From: Quillaja saponaria
Lineage: Eukaryota; Streptophyta; Magnoliopsida; Fabales; Quillajaceae
Assembly (NCBI GenBank): GCA_029379385.1
Contig: CM055608.1
Span: forward strand, 29,882,350 to 29,946,349
Length of the DNA: 64,000 bases
Direction: 5' to 3'
In this document: positions 10,884-23,300 of the stretch, one piece after another
Numbering within the stretch: position 1 is the first letter of the stretch
Layout of the letters: each line of letters starts with the position of its first letter
Position numbers and translations under genes: made by a program
The notes under the pieces: model-generated
Told to the model about the DNA's origin: nothing
Databases searched by the model: none
The model's input: only the letters and a program-made list of their open reading frames with translations

Positions 10884-13800
10884 AGGACAAACTTGTTAGA
10901 GTTGGCCGTCATCAATTTTTTTTTAGTTCTATCTATATGCAAAAAATTAAAATAAATATTAGTCTTATTTTGTAATTTTTAGCCATAAAAATTTTAATAT
11001 AAGTTATACAATTTAATGATAAGTGTCATTTTAATTTAAGTATTATTTTTTAATTAAATGTATTTTTAACAATAAAAAAATTAATTAGAATTAAAACTGA
11101 ATAAAGAAAGTTTGATTTTATAGCATAATAAAATAAATGTTGTTTTTGATAATTTATTCACAAATTTGCTTTTTAGAACATTATCACAAATCATAATTTT
11201 AGAATGACTTAAATACACACTTAAAAAACGGAAAGACAGAGACTATGGTACTTGTCTCACTGTCAAACCAAAAGTACTTGAAATTTAACTAAGACCGATA
11301 AAGTTTTAGTTCAATTAATTAAAACAAATATATTGTCGTTTTTTATTTTAGCTTTTATCTGTTGTTATTAATTACAATAGGTTTCTAATAATAATAATAA
11401 TAAACAAATAACTAAGACCTCGTTGACATTAATTCAACTAGCAACATATTGATAAAAGAAAGTTAAAATTTCAAATTTTTAGGTAAAAGAAAAGAAATCC
11501 CCCATATGCAGTTTTCCGTTTCTCATTTTCTTCATAAACTTATAATAATATATTTTTTTTGCCAACTTTTGTACACCAATCAAATTATATAGTTCGGGCT
11601 GATGTTAAAGATTAGCAAAACTCAACTTCACTAGTCATGTTTTAGGCAGAGTCATGTTTAGAGAGTCACTTAATTAATTATACCTATATAATAAAAATAT
11701 TTTAAAATTTTAACGAGTCACATTCACAAATTTACGATTCTAAATTTGAAAAGGTTGAGTTTGATTAATTTACTAAATGAGTTAAAAAATAAATTTAGTA
11801 AATAATTTGATATCAAATTTTGAAAACTTAGTTGATAACTCATTTGACATATTTTAATATATTTTATTTATATTTTATATGTAACATAAATAATTTACAT
11901 GTTATATATAATATTTAGTATATATTTATCCTTCTACTATATTTTATATATTATATGCAATAAAAACTCACGAGTTAATTTGGTTTGGTGGTGTTTAACT
12001 ATCTTGGTTGGCCTCTCCAAGATGTGGAATGGAGTGGCTTATGCCAATTTTTCATAAATAGACCAAAGCTTTTGCTGGCCTGGGCTCTATTTGGTTGGGC
12101 CGTACTTGACATAAAATATGAGCACTTGGGCCCAATACACTAACTTCTCAGAAAGAAAAAAATATAAATAAAAATAAAAAATTGAATCGTAGATTTTGAT
12201 TGGATGTCCACTAGCTGCATCTGATATCTTAAAATAATTAATTAATTTTTATTTTCCACGTTTTAAACAGAGATATAATCTATCTACTGAATTTCCCTAA
12301 ATAGAAAGAAACAATATAGTTGAGCCGCCGCCATAGGCGATCAGTTCCAACTTGTTAGGGGATGACATTCTAAGCTTTGTCGATTTCATAGTCAACTTAG
12401 ATTTAGATTAGATTAGGTTATCTTAAATTAAATTAAATTAGTTAGTTACTAACAACCATCCCATATATATATATATATATTTGAAAACGTCAAATGTTAG
12501 TTAAAAATCAAAATATTTATATGGTAACAGTATAATATTTTGTACACTCTGGTGAAAAAAAAAAAAAAAAAAGGATCTATGCAGTTAAGTTTGTAGGAGT
12601 GTAAACCAGTTCTTTCTCTAAAATGATGAATGAAATAGTTTTCACTTTTCAGAAGCTTTTTTCTATTTTATTTTATAACTGAACTTAGTGTGGTGTTAGT
12701 TTATATAACAAAAAAGTTAGAACTAAAAAATTAAATTTAAAGTATTTAAACACTTATTATCATAATTTGATCTGAATCTAACAAATTATATGATTCTAAC
12801 ACTCATTGAGTTTGATTTGCGAATTGTTTAGATATATATGAAATATGATATGATTAGATTGTAAATTCAATACCCCATTAATCAAATTAATAGATTTTTT
12901 TTTGGGTAATTAAGGGGCCTAAAGGGCATCAAATTATCATATCTTTATCAATACCATTGATTTTTTTAGTTCAATACCTCTTTCTTTGACTCACTATACC
13001 CTAATCAAGATGGGGAATTTGTATTTATAATCTCAGGATATGCAATTTATTTTTATTCAAGTGGGATTTTTTTCTTTTTTTCGTGTAGCAGTGAGATTCC
13101 TTTTAATTAATTATAGTGAGGGTGGCCAGGTATTCTTTCTTTTAACATTATAAATATTGCTAACTATAAAACTTCCCTGTTTGGTCAATATATAAAATGC
13201 AAAAGTCTTTTGTGGTCCATAAAATTTACCACAAAATTCAATTTAGTTTTCATATTTTTAATTGTGTTTAATTAGTTCCAATTTTATTTTATTTTTTATT
13301 TAAAAAAAATTGAACTACATGCTTTGTTTTGTTCAATTTAAGTTATAAAATTTTAATAAGGCTTAGTTTGATAATACTTTTTTAGAGATGCTTATGCTTA
13401 TAAAATATATAAATCAATTTTTTATGTTTGGTATAAAAAAAGTGAGGTGATTATGTTTTGAGTTTTTAAAAGTCAGCGGATGCTTTAAAACACCTCAAGG
13501 AGTGTTTTACAACACTTCTCAAAAAATCACAAGATTATCTAACTAAGTCTAAATTCTTCTTTGTTTAAAATATGACATCAAGAAAAAAACTTTTATTGTT
13601 ATAACTATATAAAAAATTAGAAACGTTGAAAAGAGAAAAAAAATTAGATATAATAAAAAAATCAAAATAAAACATTAGTAACATTACCAAATAGGGATAT
13701 TTAGATTGAAATAAAAATAGAACATTAGTAACATTAAATAGCATATCAATATATTTTTTTTGTTTATCATTTAAATAGCAAAAATATAGTTTTAAAATAT

Positions 13801-15020
13801 TTAGTCATAATTAATCAAATTAAAAAATTGACTGGTCACAACCAAAAATTTAAAATTTAAAAATTTTTATAAAAAAATACTTAGTTTTTGTTGTTGACAA
13901 TTTTTGATAAAAAAAAAGGTTGGTGGGATATATAACAATATATATATATATATTATCCTATGTATTTATGAGAATGATCAGCCACCAACCAAAGAATATT
14001 AAACAAATGAATGTTGACAATACTTAACTCTGAATCAATCTTCTTGTAAAAGTGACTTTAAAATTAATGATTACATACTCCAAATCGATGGCCTTATGAA
14101 TGAAGCAGATATATACCCCTCTAGATATAATGCTCTATAGAATTACACAAAACCATACCCTCAAGAAAAAAATAATATATTTGGCATGATAACCAATAAT
14201 TAACCAGGGACTAGCTGTGTTACTTAATTTGCAGGCAAAGATTGTCCCTAATTATAAACTTATTGAGGGTTGGTTAATTATAATTATGAATTGAATTAGA
14301 TAGAAGAACTGTATCTATTAAAAACAAATTTAATAAATATATCATTTGATTCTGATTTTATCATAATAGTTAAATATATGTGATCTAATCTGATTAGGTA
14401 TATAGTTTATCAAATTGTCATATTTTAATATATTATTCACAATTATTTTGTTTGATTAAGAGAATAAGTGTTTATAAGTAATTGAGTATATCTAAGTTAT
14501 AAATAGTTTATACCACAAAAATTGATTACAGGTCCATTAACCATTAAATAATACATAGTGGCATGTATGTCAATGTGTCTATATAGCTTTGGTCATAATT
14601 TGTCTAATTAAATATGCATTGGTAGAAACTTTTGCTTTCGCCATTAATGACAACAATAACAAAAACTTCGTTGCTAATTACAAATGGATAATTATAATTT
14701 ATAGTACAAAAAACTTGTGTGCTTCAACATTTTATGGTTTTCAAAGAACTACTACCAATGATCTTTTATAAATTAGATTTTTTTTAAAAAAAAAATTGAG
14801 CTTATTTTGTTATCGTTTGAATTAAAAATTTATCTTATATTTTATTAATAATAAACTAATTATTTTTGTAGTACATCAGAAAGTTAAGCTTCAAACGTAT
14901 AATTTGAGAAAAAATAAAAAGGTTTAAATCTCCATATCATGTCAACCGATTAACTTTAAATGGTGATAAATCTTGCGTGGTCCTCCTCATTTAATCAGGA
15001 CACATATTAAGCCAACTAGC
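10884..15020. other. Long AT-rich intergenic region
   Basis: About 4.1 kb without a supportable gene. It contains an 18-base A run (12555-12572), a TA run (about 13938-13954), a 21-bp direct repeat around AACATTAGTAACATTA (copies near 13673 and 13721), and a region 13370-13700 that looks like an old miniature transposon but without provable ends. The last few hundred bases lead into the kinase promoter. Confidence 0.5.
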
Positions 15021-15037
15021 AAGCCTCAAGAGCTATC

Positions 15038-15054
15038 TATATAAGCATCACGTG
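15038..15054 (+). promoter_or_regulatory. TATA box and G-box of the RLCK gene
   Basis: TATATAA at 15038-15044 followed by a CACGTG at 15049-15054. Transcription would start near 15070, just before a GA repeat (about 15091-15106), giving a long 5' leader to the ATG at 15990. Position and leader composition are typical, but the start site is inferred. Confidence 0.55.
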
Positions 15055-15426
15055 CCGTATCACAGAGTAGACTACAACCCTCAACACCCACAGAGAGAGA
15101 GAGAGAGCCGTCTCTGACCAATGAAGCTACCGTACACGGATAACGCACCTCTAAAATAGACAATTTTTAATCTGCTTCCTGTTTGACAAAAATTACAATA
15201 GTGTAAAGAAATCAATGAGTAGTACCCGGGAAACATTGGAAAGGCAGTGATTGTTGAAGCGCTTAGAGTAACCTTGAATCTTTGCCCACCTCTTCTTTCA
15301 TTCCTCTGTCTCTTTCCACTCTACTTACTTGTATTGTGGCTTCTCCCTCTCCTCTTGCTCTGTCCATTGCGTTCATGGAGGACGTTTGAGAATTGAGAGC
15401 CTTCTGTTTATTGTTTATGCGCCATG

Positions 15427-15906
15427 GTATTTCTCTTTCCCAACTTCTTCTTCTTATTATTCTTTTTACTGAATTTGTTAGCAATTTAAGCTTGTGGGTT
15501 TGAAAAAATTTGTGTTAGTAAGATATGAAAAGGAACCTCTTTTGGGTTTTAATCAGTATTATCTGTTATGGGTTGCTTACAAAATTAATTTCTTCTTAAT
15601 GGGTTAATCTTATTTTTATGGATTTCATTGATTCTTACAAGTTTTCTTATACAATCTGTTTTCAATGTCATTATTTCATTAATTTACATGCCCTGAAAGT
15701 ATTTTCTAGTTTGTGATCCTTTGGTGCAATGTTATCAAATTGATTTCTATTTACTTATGTCAGTTTCTTGCTTCACTTTCTATCTGCCTTATCATCTATA
15801 ACTTGTTCTTATTCAGAGTTTCTATTTGACGATCACTTATAAATCCTTTACCTTTTTTATCGTCGTCATTTGGGTTCTAAAAAATGTTAGGTTTCAGATT
15901 TTGCAG
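15427..15906 (+). other. Probable 5' UTR intron of the RLCK gene
   Basis: A donor GTATTT after GCCATG and an acceptor TTTTGCAG bracket a T-rich 480-bp stretch. After splicing, the ATG at 15424 would join the next exon and encode a nine-residue upstream peptide (MEEQNQFDR, stop TAA) ahead of the main start. The splice is predicted from signals only. Confidence 0.5.
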
Positions 15907-15989
15907 GAAGAACAAAATCAGTTTGATAGATAATTTGCTAATTACTAAAAATCCAAGCTCTTTTTTAGTTTTGGGGGAAAGGGTGAAAA

Positions 15990-18170
15990 ATGAAGGAGAA
16001 GGTGGATTCTCCCGTTGGAGTTCTTCAGGACTTTTTAAATAGCTCAGATTCTGAAAGCAGTTCTTCTAAAGAACCCACTGTTGACCCTGATGGTCAAGAA
16101 AAGTTGAAACCTACTTCTCGATGGCATGGATTTGTTCAATTTTTGGGAATTAGATCAAAGAAACCTTTAGCCACATTGCATCCTCTAAGTGTTCTTAAAC
16201 GCTCAAAAAGAATGAGCAGTAGTATGAGGGAGACAATAGTGCCAAATTTTGGCATGGATGTTGATATCTGCCTTCTCAGTTCACCATGGAAGAGCTTTAC
16301 CTTGCATGAGTTACAAATTGCAACAAATTATTTTAGCCCTGGTAAGTGATTATTTATAGAGTTTGATTTCATTATAGAAAATTCTCAGTTGCTTGGTGAG
16401 AATTTCGCACATTTGTTTGTGCAGAAAATTTGATTGGAAAGGGTGGTTATGCTGAAGTTTATAAGGGTTGTTTGCGAAATGGCCAGCTCATAGCAATTAA
16501 ACGAATAACACGAGGAACACAAGATGAGATCATAGGGGATTTCTTATCAGAGTTTGGCATAATGGCACATGTGAATCATCCCAATACCGCTAAATTAGTT
16601 GGCTATGGAGTAGAAGGAGGAATGCACCTAGTTCTTGAATTGTCTCACAAAGGGAGCTTAGCTTCTGTACTTTATGGTAATTCGTTGTTTCTGTGTTATT
16701 ATTATTTTCCATATTTCTGATTATTTGAGGACATCAATACCCTTTTAATCATATTTCTATTCTTTTTTAATTCTTTTCCCCAGGCTCAAAGGAGAAACTG
16801 CCATGGGATATTAGGTATAAAATTGCAATAGGAACAGCTAAGGGTATACTATATCTCCATGAGGGTTGTCAAAGAAGAATTATCCACAGAGATATAAAAG
16901 CCGCAAATATCTTGCTTACAGAGGACTTTGAGCCTCAGGTAACAATTTGGTCTTTGATTAAGCTTTTGATCTTATAAATTGATTACCTTAAATTGCTTTT
17001 ACTTTTTTTAATTATTCATTTTCAGTACTTTTTAGATAATATTGATTTTATGTCCCTCTTGATTTCTGTTGATTTTTCTTTTTAATGCACCTCTATATGA
17101 ACTGGACAATTCAAAAATAGTCTATATCTTGAATTTACTTTTTGATAAGATTTTGAGAATCGAGTTCTGATGCTAATAAAGTGTTATACAGATTTGTGAT
17201 TTTGGACTAGCAAAATGGCTACCACAGCAATGGACTCACCACACGGTATCAAAATTTGAAGGAACTTTTGGGTCTGTAATCTTAATAATGTATTTCTTTT
17301 ATGTTATGAAAATTCAGAAGCTTTCTACTAAAAATACTCCATTTCTGACTGTCACAGCTATCTCGCTCCTGAGTACTTACTTCATGGCATAGTAGATGAA
17401 AAAACTGATGTATTCGCCTTTGGTGTACTGCTGTTGGAATTAGTCACTGGACGGCGAGCACTAGACTATTCACAGCAAAGCCTAGTTTTGTGGGTATGTT
17501 ATTGAAATTTTCCTGGGAATAGCATGATCATGTGCAGGTTGTTGAGCATTTTGAATTATTCATGCTAACAACAAAATACTAATTGATTATTATGTTTTCA
17601 ATTTTCTACTTTATCAGGCAAAACCTCTACTGAAGAAGAACAAGATTAGGGAGCTAATTGATCCTGCTCTAGCTAATGAATTCAACTCTCAACAAATGAT
17701 TCTTGTTCTCTTTACTGCATCCTTATGCATACAACGGTCTTCGATTCGTCGACCCTCAATGAGTCAGGCATGTTCTCTTCCACTTCCAACAAAACACAGA
17801 CATGAGGTTTAGGTTTGGGGATTTTCTAAGGCATGCCTTAATTTTTGTTATCTATTCCTATTGGATCTTATTTTGCAGAGACAAACCAGGGTACAAGAAG
17901 TTATATGATCTCAGTTTTTTTTTAATCTATGCAATCTGCTTCTTATGTTTTGTTAAATGACTCAATCCAGGATTAGAATGTAGTAGGATCCTCATTTTCT
18001 TCAGGCAAATCACTGTTTATATTTAGTTTACTTGAACTTAAAATTCTTATGCAGCCTGAGTGATAAGTTTATGACTTGCATTTGGCCTTTTGGTTCAGGT
18101 GGTAGAGCTTCTAAACGGCAACCTTAGTTGCTTCAAGTGCGCGAAGAAAAGTCGAATGCCATTCTTCTGA
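15990..18170 (+). CDS. RBK-type receptor-like cytoplasmic kinase (RLCK subfamily VI)
   Basis: Soluble Ser/Thr kinase of 398 residues without signal peptide or membrane helix; relatives (RBK1, RBK2) bind ROP GTPases. Exons: 15990-16341, 16425-16676, 16784-16938, 17192-17271, 17358-17493, 17618-17767, 18099-18170. The N-terminus carries [18 protein letters not shown], a hallmark of the subfamily. The kinase has the glycine loop [11 protein letters not shown] (122-132), Lys143 in [13 protein letters not shown] (Asp238), [10 protein letters not shown] (Asp256) and GYLAPEY, all intact, and ends [10 protein letters not shown]. Phases agree at every junction. The last intron (17768-18098) starts GCATGT, a GC-AG intron, because the reading SMSQ|VVEL leaves no GT choice. 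Downstream there is a Cys/Lys-rich tail ending RMPFF. The family is clear; the exact paralogue is not. Confidence 0.92.
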
Positions 18171-19931
18171 AAAGCTTTCCAAGCAGAGCTTCTTGATTGT
18201 GAATAGAAAAATTCAACCAAGAATGAATCACATTATCATCATCAGCACTATCATGCGTCTTTGGGGTTTTGATAGTGATGATGATTTGTGACTCTTTTTT
18301 TGCTTCCTACATGGATGATTGAGATTCGAGATGCCTGTTTCTGAAGCTTCAAATTTTGCTGAAATGTGAAAGGTAGTAGTAATAAGATAATAGCTAGGAT
18401 TTGTCCCTTTAGAATACCAGGAGGCATGTTAATGTCTCCAACTGTGTATATAATGCATATTGTGGTTGATTAGTAGAATCTAAAGAACATGAGGAGGGTC
18501 TTTTTCTTTCCTCTAAAAATGTACATAGTGCGATATATAGTTTCTTCTTTTAAGATTTTACTCATTGCAATTAAAAAGAAAGGTTCTTTTTTAATTATGC
18601 CGCTATCGAGAACTTATTTCAAGCGGTTGGTACTTGTTTCTCTATCTCTTAGTATTGTGTCGAGTTCGAGTACTCTTAATGTAACCAAAATCCCCACCGC
18701 AACTATGTCAAGACCGAAATTGCCAAAATTAAAAGTTTGTCTAAGAGTAGTCACGTTCATGTGTAAGAAGATGATAAATACTCCTAATAAGGAGGTGAAG
18801 GGAATTTGAACTCTTATCCTCTTTGAATGAGCACATTCATGCATGGAAATGTAGTAAATACCCCCAACAATAGGGTCAAGGGAAATCAAATTCTTAATCT
18901 CTTGCCTTGACCTTTATATCAACTTCTTGTTGGTAAAATGTTAATTATGTTAAAATTACTATTTTTTAAAATCTCTACAAGTTTTCAAAAAAGCTTATCA
19001 AAATAGAATCTCAGTTAGGCCATTGATTTTGGGAAATAATTATTAATCAAATGGGACCCAATCACATGGTTGAGCTCATGATTGGCACATAATGATGCCA
19101 TTGTTGATTTGCTTAATTGCCATTTTTTGAACTACGGACTTGCCGAAGACAAAATCAAAACAATCTTGAGTCTAGTCTTCTTGGTCCATGAAGCCCAGTC
19201 TTCCATTAGGAGCCACCAACTTGAGAAATGAAAAGAAAAGAGAAGAGAAAAAGTCAAGAAAACCCCAAAAATAAAAATAAACATCCCAATCCAATGTCTT
19301 ATCACATTAAATGAAAACCAATTTTATCTGAGATGTCACGTTAAAGAATTAAAATTTTAATTTAATTAACATGTGAGAAGAAAAGATTATGTTTGTTCCT
19401 TCCGCAATGAAACTCCACTTTGTGAGGCTGGGTTATATCAAACTTAAAAATAATTGTCATACATGGATTGTAAACCATTTGAGTATTGAAATATCCAAAA
19501 TCATAATATTTGATTTAGTAATAAATTTGTTTAATCTTGACATTAAGATTTAAGTTATTTAAATTATTATAATATTTTATTTTCTTATAGATAAAGACAT
19601 GTGATATTATGATTGGAAAAAGAAAATATTTATCTATTTTTAGATTAATATTCATATAACATAGTTGACATAATTTTAAGATTAATAAATTTATTTGAAT
19701 TTGAGTTCCGAACTAAGATATTTATGCAGAATCATAAAAATAGTATATATCCCAATTTAGGATCTTTTTGTTTTCCCAAAAAAAAAAATATAAATCTAAT
19801 TTCCATTTTGTTAATTAATATAACATAAAAATCCTTTGCGTGTTGTTAGCTGTGAGTGGTAAGCCCAACTAAATTATATTACCCCCTATTTTCCTTAATC
19901 TCCGGCATTTAAAAGAAAAAAACAGAAAATG
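18171..19931. other. Intergenic region with an imperfect ~82-bp tandem duplication
   Basis: Contains the RLCK 3' UTR at the left. At about 18745-18823 and 18827-18904 two diverged copies follow each other (GTTCATG..AAATACTCC..AAGGAGGTGAAGGGAA versus ATTCATG..AAATACCCC..ATAGGGTCAAGGGAA). This is probably a transposon-derived remnant. No gene was seen. Confidence 0.5.
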
Positions 19932-19940
19932 TATATATAA
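19932..19940 (+). promoter_or_regulatory. Candidate TATA box of ATG18g
   Basis: TATATATAA about 420 bp before the ATG18g start codon, followed by a leader rich in GAGAAAGAGAAAG near 20080. It is the best TATA match upstream of the gene, but TA-rich sequence is common here. Confidence 0.4.
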
Positions 19941-20195
19941 ATTGTTACTAAATCCTCGAAGTTCAAACTAGAAGCAAAGGAAAGGAGTCTAACACGGTAA
20001 CACCATAAGAAGTGATGGGAAAGAAAGAGAAAATAGATATACACAAGTGAAACTTTGATACAAACTGAGAGACACAGGGAGAGAAAGAGAAAGAGAAAGA
20101 GGCTTTACTCTTCCTTTTCAAGTCAAAACGAAGAATCGAGTGAGTAATCCGGTTGTTAATTTCAGTACTAGTTCATCGATCTTCTTTGTGATCGG

Positions 20196-20366
20196 ATGAT
20201 ATTTCCGATCGTTTTCGATCGGAGATGTTCGTTATCGGTGGAGGTGGTGGTGGAAGTGACGGTACTGGAGGTGGAGGAGAAAGGCGGTGGTGGAAAGAGT
20301 AGTAACAGCTCTGCTGTATCGGTGTCGTTTGTGAAGGTTGAGAAGGAGAACGATGAAGAAAGGTAA
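20196..20366 (+). promoter_or_regulatory. Upstream ORF overlapping the ATG18g start
   Basis: An ATG at 20196 opens 56 codons that end at TAA 20364-20366, 13 bases beyond the first base of the ATG18g start codon at 20353 and in another frame. It is rich in Val, Glu and Gly. A second ATG (20225) opens a 25-codon ORF ending at 20302. If the leader begins near the predicted TATA site, ribosomes meet both before the main start, which would be expected to lower translation. Confidence 0.6.
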
Positions 20367-23300
20367 GGGAAAGAATAACGGCTTGTTGCCAAATTCATTC
20401 AGGATTATTTCTTCTTGTTTGAAGACTGTGTCCACGAATGCTAGTACTGTCGCTTCCACTGTTCGTTCTGCTGGTGCCTCGGTTGCTGCTTCCATTTCTT
20501 CTGCTTCTGAGGATCACAAGGATCAGGTACTCCATGTAATTTTGACTAAATTAAGTATCTTATCCACAATTTATTCTGTACTACTTTCTTCTGTTTGTAT
20601 TGTTGAAAGAGAAACAGAGTTTGAGACGTTGCTTGATGAATCATTAATGAATTTTTGGTGCTTACAGTACTACTGCTGAGCTTAGTAACGATACGGCGGT
20701 TAATTCAATGACAATAAAGAAGTGCAGATATGTTATCTTGAATTTTTTTTAGATTTCATCAAGCAGTCTACAATCGGAAAGAACTTGATTACTATGTAAT
20801 ATATGTCAATTTTTGGTTAATTGCGATTCAGGTTGGGGAATACTTGTTAATATATATGAGAATTCTCTTCTCCTTAAGTTTTACAGTGTTATTTTAGTAC
20901 TAAAAATATTGACAAACAGTTTACTACACGGACTAGACATTGGCCAGTTGAACTTTATAGGAAATCCAGTTAGTTTGTGATTTTTTGACTCAGGTCGTGA
21001 AACCTTCCTGTATTGTTTTTCGACAATGTTTGTCTGTGACATTCATAATTTTTATATACATATTAATCCATATGTCACTAGTACAGTCAAAACATAGAGA
21101 TATAGAAACTCTCTTGGTTTGAAAAGTAAGCAAAGTAGAAACTTGAGTATTTCTCGATTTGATCTGGGCCATCTGTCCCCCTTACATCTGGGGATAGTTT
21201 TCCAATTTAGTTAGTAGATAGTTAAACAGACATGATAAGGCTTCGGCATGGAAGTGATAAGCTTGTGCACCTTTTTTTAATTTTAATCAACTCGATGTAC
21301 AAGGAATGAAGAGGAATCTATTTGAATGCTATGGTTACAATTTTTTATTTTTTATTTTTTATAAGAAAAGAAGATTTTTTATTTGAGAAAGAGAGAAGTA
21401 CAAAGGAGAACAATAAGTCCTCGAAGGAAAAATAAAAATAAAAATACAAGAGATAACTACAAATTTAAAACGTTAAAACTCTCCAATGACGTTGTATATC
21501 TACTAATTAAAGGAATGCCCGAAAGGTCCCTGAAGAAATATGCCAATGTGAAGCTAGAAAAACAATCTTATCCCAGATAAGTTGTCTTGGTAGACAATGA
21601 TCATGAAGATGCTTGCATTACGCTCCAACCACACTTCCCAAATGTCCGCAGAGAAAGCACCTCCAAAGACATTTGGTTACAAGTGTAATTATTATGTTGT
21701 CTTGCTTCTGATTTAAAGTTTATACAATTATTTTATGCACTAGCTGTAGTAGCTTCTATTTTGTACAGAAAGTTGTCCACGTCCTCTTCCATTTTCATTT
21801 CTGCTGTTTGAATGGATTTTCTGCACTATTCTTAATAACTTTTCTGGTTAAGTTAAGCTTTTCTAATTTGTGGTTTCTTATTATTTGCTTTATTGTTATT
21901 CCCGGTTTTTATAATCTAACTTCATTTCATGGGCAGGTAACCTGGGCTGGTTTTGATAGGCTAGAGCTCGGTCCATCTATCTCTAAATGTGTCCTTTTAC
22001 TTGGTTATCTGAATGGATTTCAAGTTCTTGATGTGGAGGATGCTTCTAATTTCAGCGAATTTGTCTCAAAGCGTGATGGTCCAGTTTCTTTCTTACAGAT
22101 GCAGCCTTTCCCTGCGGGCTCTAATGGTCAAGAAGGATTCAGAAAATCTCATCCTTTATTGCTGGTTGTTTCTGCTGATGACAACAGCAGTGGAATCCAA
22201 AACCACATCCGTTTGGGTGGTTTAGGTAGAGATGGCAGCATTGATCCTCAATCTGGAAAACCTGTCAACTCTCCAACAGCTGTTCGGTTTTACTCCCTTA
22301 AGACTCATTGTTATGTTCATGTTCTGAGGTTCTGGTCCGCAGTGTATATGATCAGATGCAGTCCTCGGATAGTAGCTGTTGGTCTTGCCACACAAGTATG
22401 CACTAGTTTTTTATGATGTCTCCTAGAATTGATAGAGTCCTGTTGGTATGATAGAAAATTATTAGAAGATGTATTTTACTTAATGGACACAAATATATAT
22501 TTTGCCCCATAAAAGAGTTTGGGATAGAGATGACCAATTGCTATTAACCATCCTATAGATATCACCATGGAGGGTTTTAACTTGTAAGTTAGTAACTGTA
22601 ATTATTTTGTTGAATTTCTTGTGGGGTGACTGATACACCTCACTTCCGTAGTATGGTTTACTATCATAATATCTTTCTATCAGAATTGCTGCCATTTCTG
22701 ATGCAAAATGCATAGTAATTTGACATAGCTTATTCATGTCATCTTTTTCATTGACTTTCTTTTCTTCAATACGATGGCAGATATATTGTTTTGATGCATT
22801 GACTCTGGAGAACAAGTTCATTGTGCTGACCCACCCTGTTCCTCAGTTAGCAGGACAAGGAACAGCAGGAGTTAATGTTGGTTATGGTCCTATGGCTGTG
22901 GGTCCAAGGTGGTTGGCTTATGCTTCGAACAATCTAATGACCTCAAACAATTGTCGCTTAAGCCCACAAAATCTTACTCCTTCTCCAGGTGTTAGTCCAT
23001 CAACATCGCCGGGCAGTGGCAATTTGGTGGCTCGTTATGCAATGGAGTCCGGTAAACATTTGGCTGCAGGAATAATCAACTTAGGGGACGTGGGATACAA
23101 AACCTTTTCTAAATACTGTCAAGAGCTGCTTCCTGATGGTTCTAGTTCTCCAGTACCATCAAATTCAGGCTGGAAAGTTGGTAGGGTTGCAGGAACCGAT
23201 ATGGATAATGCAGGGATGGTTAGTTTTAAACTCATAATGGATATTTAAAGATTGAATTGTTAATAGTACATGTGTTAATCAGCTTTCTGGAATGATTTTG

